Source of the DNA: an uncultured Lachnospiraceae bacterium
GTDB taxonomy: Bacteria; Bacillota; Clostridia; Lachnospirales; Lachnospiraceae
Reading direction: 5' to 3'
Assembly (NCBI GenBank): GCA_902803305.1
Contig: CADCPL010000155.1
Span: forward strand, 1 to 7,238
Length of the DNA: 7,238 nucleotides
Shown: positions 6,292-7,238 of the stretch, piece by piece
Layout of the letters: every line of letters starts with the position of its first letter
Position numbering within the stretch: position 1 is the first letter of the stretch
The notes under the pieces: model-generated
Databases searched by the model: none
Seen by the model: only the letters and a program-made list of their open reading frames with translations
What the model was told of the DNA's origin: nothing
Translations under genes and position numbers: made by a program

Positions 6292-7238
6292 ATGATCAAA
6301 GACAATCAGCGGCTTATCAATCGCCTTACACTTGTAATAGATGCGTTTGTAATAGCTGCAAGCTATCTTTTCGCATATTTCCTGAAGTTTGAGAGCGGGC
6401 TTCTGCTCTATGACGAGGGTCTGCCCATGCAGACTTACATGACGGCGCTTTATATACTCGTGCCCGGATATCTGATCCTGTATTCGAGGATGGATCTGTA
6501 CAACACAAAGCGTGCATCGGGCAGAAAAAGAGAACTTCTCAATGTTATCAAGGCAAATACCGTAGGTGCCCTTCTGTTCATGATGGTGCTCTACCTGATC
6601 AATCAGCCCGATTTTTCCAGACAGATGATCTTCATCTTCTGGGGAGTGTGCATCTGTATCGAGACGGCTGTTCGAAACATGATGAGAGCGCTCATGATGT
6701 TCTGGTGGAAGAACGGATATAACCTTAAGTACGTGCTGCTGATCGGATATTCGGGATCGGCGCAGAGCTATATCAACAAGCTGCAGCTCAATCCGCAGTG
6801 GGGCTATGTTGTCAGGGGAATACTCGATGACAACGTCGAGCGCGGAACGGAGTACAAGGGCGTCAAGGTACTCGGTACGATCGACAACCTTCCGCTGATC
6901 CTTCCCGAGAACAAGCTTGACGAGATCGCGATAACCCTTCCGCTGGGGCAGTACGGAAGGCTCAAGGAGATAGTTAACCTGTGTGAAAAATCAGGTGTGC
7001 ATACGAAGTTCATTCCCGATTACGCCGGGATCATACCGGACCGTCCGTATACCGAGGACATTCAGGGACTGCCGGTCATCAATATCAGGTATGTGCCTCT
7101 TAACAATACGATCAATAACGTGGTAAAGCGGCTTGTCGACATAGTTGGATCGGCTGTCGGACTGATAATCGCATCCCCTATAATGATCATATCGGCTATA
7201 CTCATAAAAGCTACGAGCAAAGGTCCCGTGATCTTTGC
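6292..7238 (+). CDS. Polyprenyl-phosphate glycosyl-1-phosphate transferase, WcaJ/CpsE type (3' partial)
   Basis: Initiating enzyme of lipid-linked polysaccharide synthesis. It transfers a sugar 1-phosphate (often glucose or galactose) from a UDP-sugar to undecaprenyl phosphate at the inner membrane. The frame is open from 6292 to the window end (315 codons plus two bases). Hydrophobic segments at about 11-31, 50-66, 88-104 and 111-127 form the N-terminal four-helix membrane part. A soluble Rossmann-like region (about 146-240, starting YVLLIGYSGSAQSY) matches the CoA-binding-like domain of this family. The conserved linker IQGLPVINIR (257-266) leads to the start of the catalytic domain: KRLVDIVGS (279-287), a re-entrant hydrophobic segment with SPIM (295-298), and IKATSKGPVIF (305-315). 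The catalytic Asp-Glu pair and the C-terminal half lie beyond the window. Full members are about 460-470 residues, so roughly a third is missing. Assignment is firm; sugar specificity is not determinable here. Confidence 0.92.
   Translation, partial: MIKDNQRLINRLTLVIDAFVIAASYLFAYFLKFESGLLLYDEGLPMQTYMTALYILVPGYLILYSRMDLYNTKRASGRKRELLNVIKANTVGALLFMMVLYLINQPDFSRQMIFIFWGVCICIETAVRNMMRALMMFWWKNGYNLKYVLLIGYSGSAQSYINKLQLNPQWGYVVRGILDDNVERGTEYKGVKVLGTIDNLPLILPENKLDEIAITLPLGQYGRLKEIVNLCEKSGVHTKFIPDYAGIIPDRPYTEDIQGLPVINIRYVPLNNTINNVVKRLVDIVGSAVGLIIASPIMIISAILIKATSKGPVIF

Overview
This window looks like the interior of a surface-polysaccharide (capsule/exopolysaccharide or cell-wall glycan) biosynthesis cluster. 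All seven genes lie on the + strand, packed end to end with overlaps or near-zero spacing. The only gap is 28-29 bases, before the last gene. I see no RNA gene, mobile element, CRISPR array, repeat family or intrinsic terminator. The host is probably a Firmicute of the class Clostridia, plausibly a Lachnospiraceae-type gut or rumen bacterium. That rests on GGAG-type ribosome binding sites, heavy use of ATA (Ile) and AGG/AGA (Arg) codons at moderate GC, and the style of the glycosyltransferases. It is an inference, not a proven assignment.

Left part (1-1469): a family-2 glycosyltransferase of the dolichol/polyprenol-phosphate sugar synthase type, whose 5' end lies outside the window, is followed by a multi-pass membrane protein resembling the transmembrane domain of lysylphosphatidylglycerol synthase (flippase-like). 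The two overlap by four bases.

Centre (1466-3973): three soluble enzymes form a tight unit. They are an aminoglycoside/choline-kinase-like phosphotransferase with an unexplained N-terminal region, a small HAD phosphatase of the EcbF/BcbF capsule family, and a sugar-nucleotidyltransferase-like protein. Together they look like an activation route (phosphorylate, dephosphorylate or remodel, couple to a nucleotide) for a polymer building block or substituent that cannot be named from sequence. This is the most interesting part of the window.

Right part (3948-7238): two more family-2 glycosyltransferases follow. The first carries what looks like the remnant of a second glycosyltransferase domain; the second resembles rhamnosyltransferases. 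The last gene is a polyprenyl-phosphate glycosyl-1-phosphate transferase (WcaJ/CpsE type) that would start the lipid-linked repeat unit; it is cut by the window end just as its catalytic domain begins.

A working model is that the last gene's enzyme loads the first sugar onto undecaprenyl phosphate, the glycosyltransferases extend the unit, and the kinase/HAD/nucleotidyltransferase trio supplies an activated donor for a decoration or a rare residue. No polymerase, Wzx-type flippase or export gene is visible here, so the cluster must extend beyond the window.
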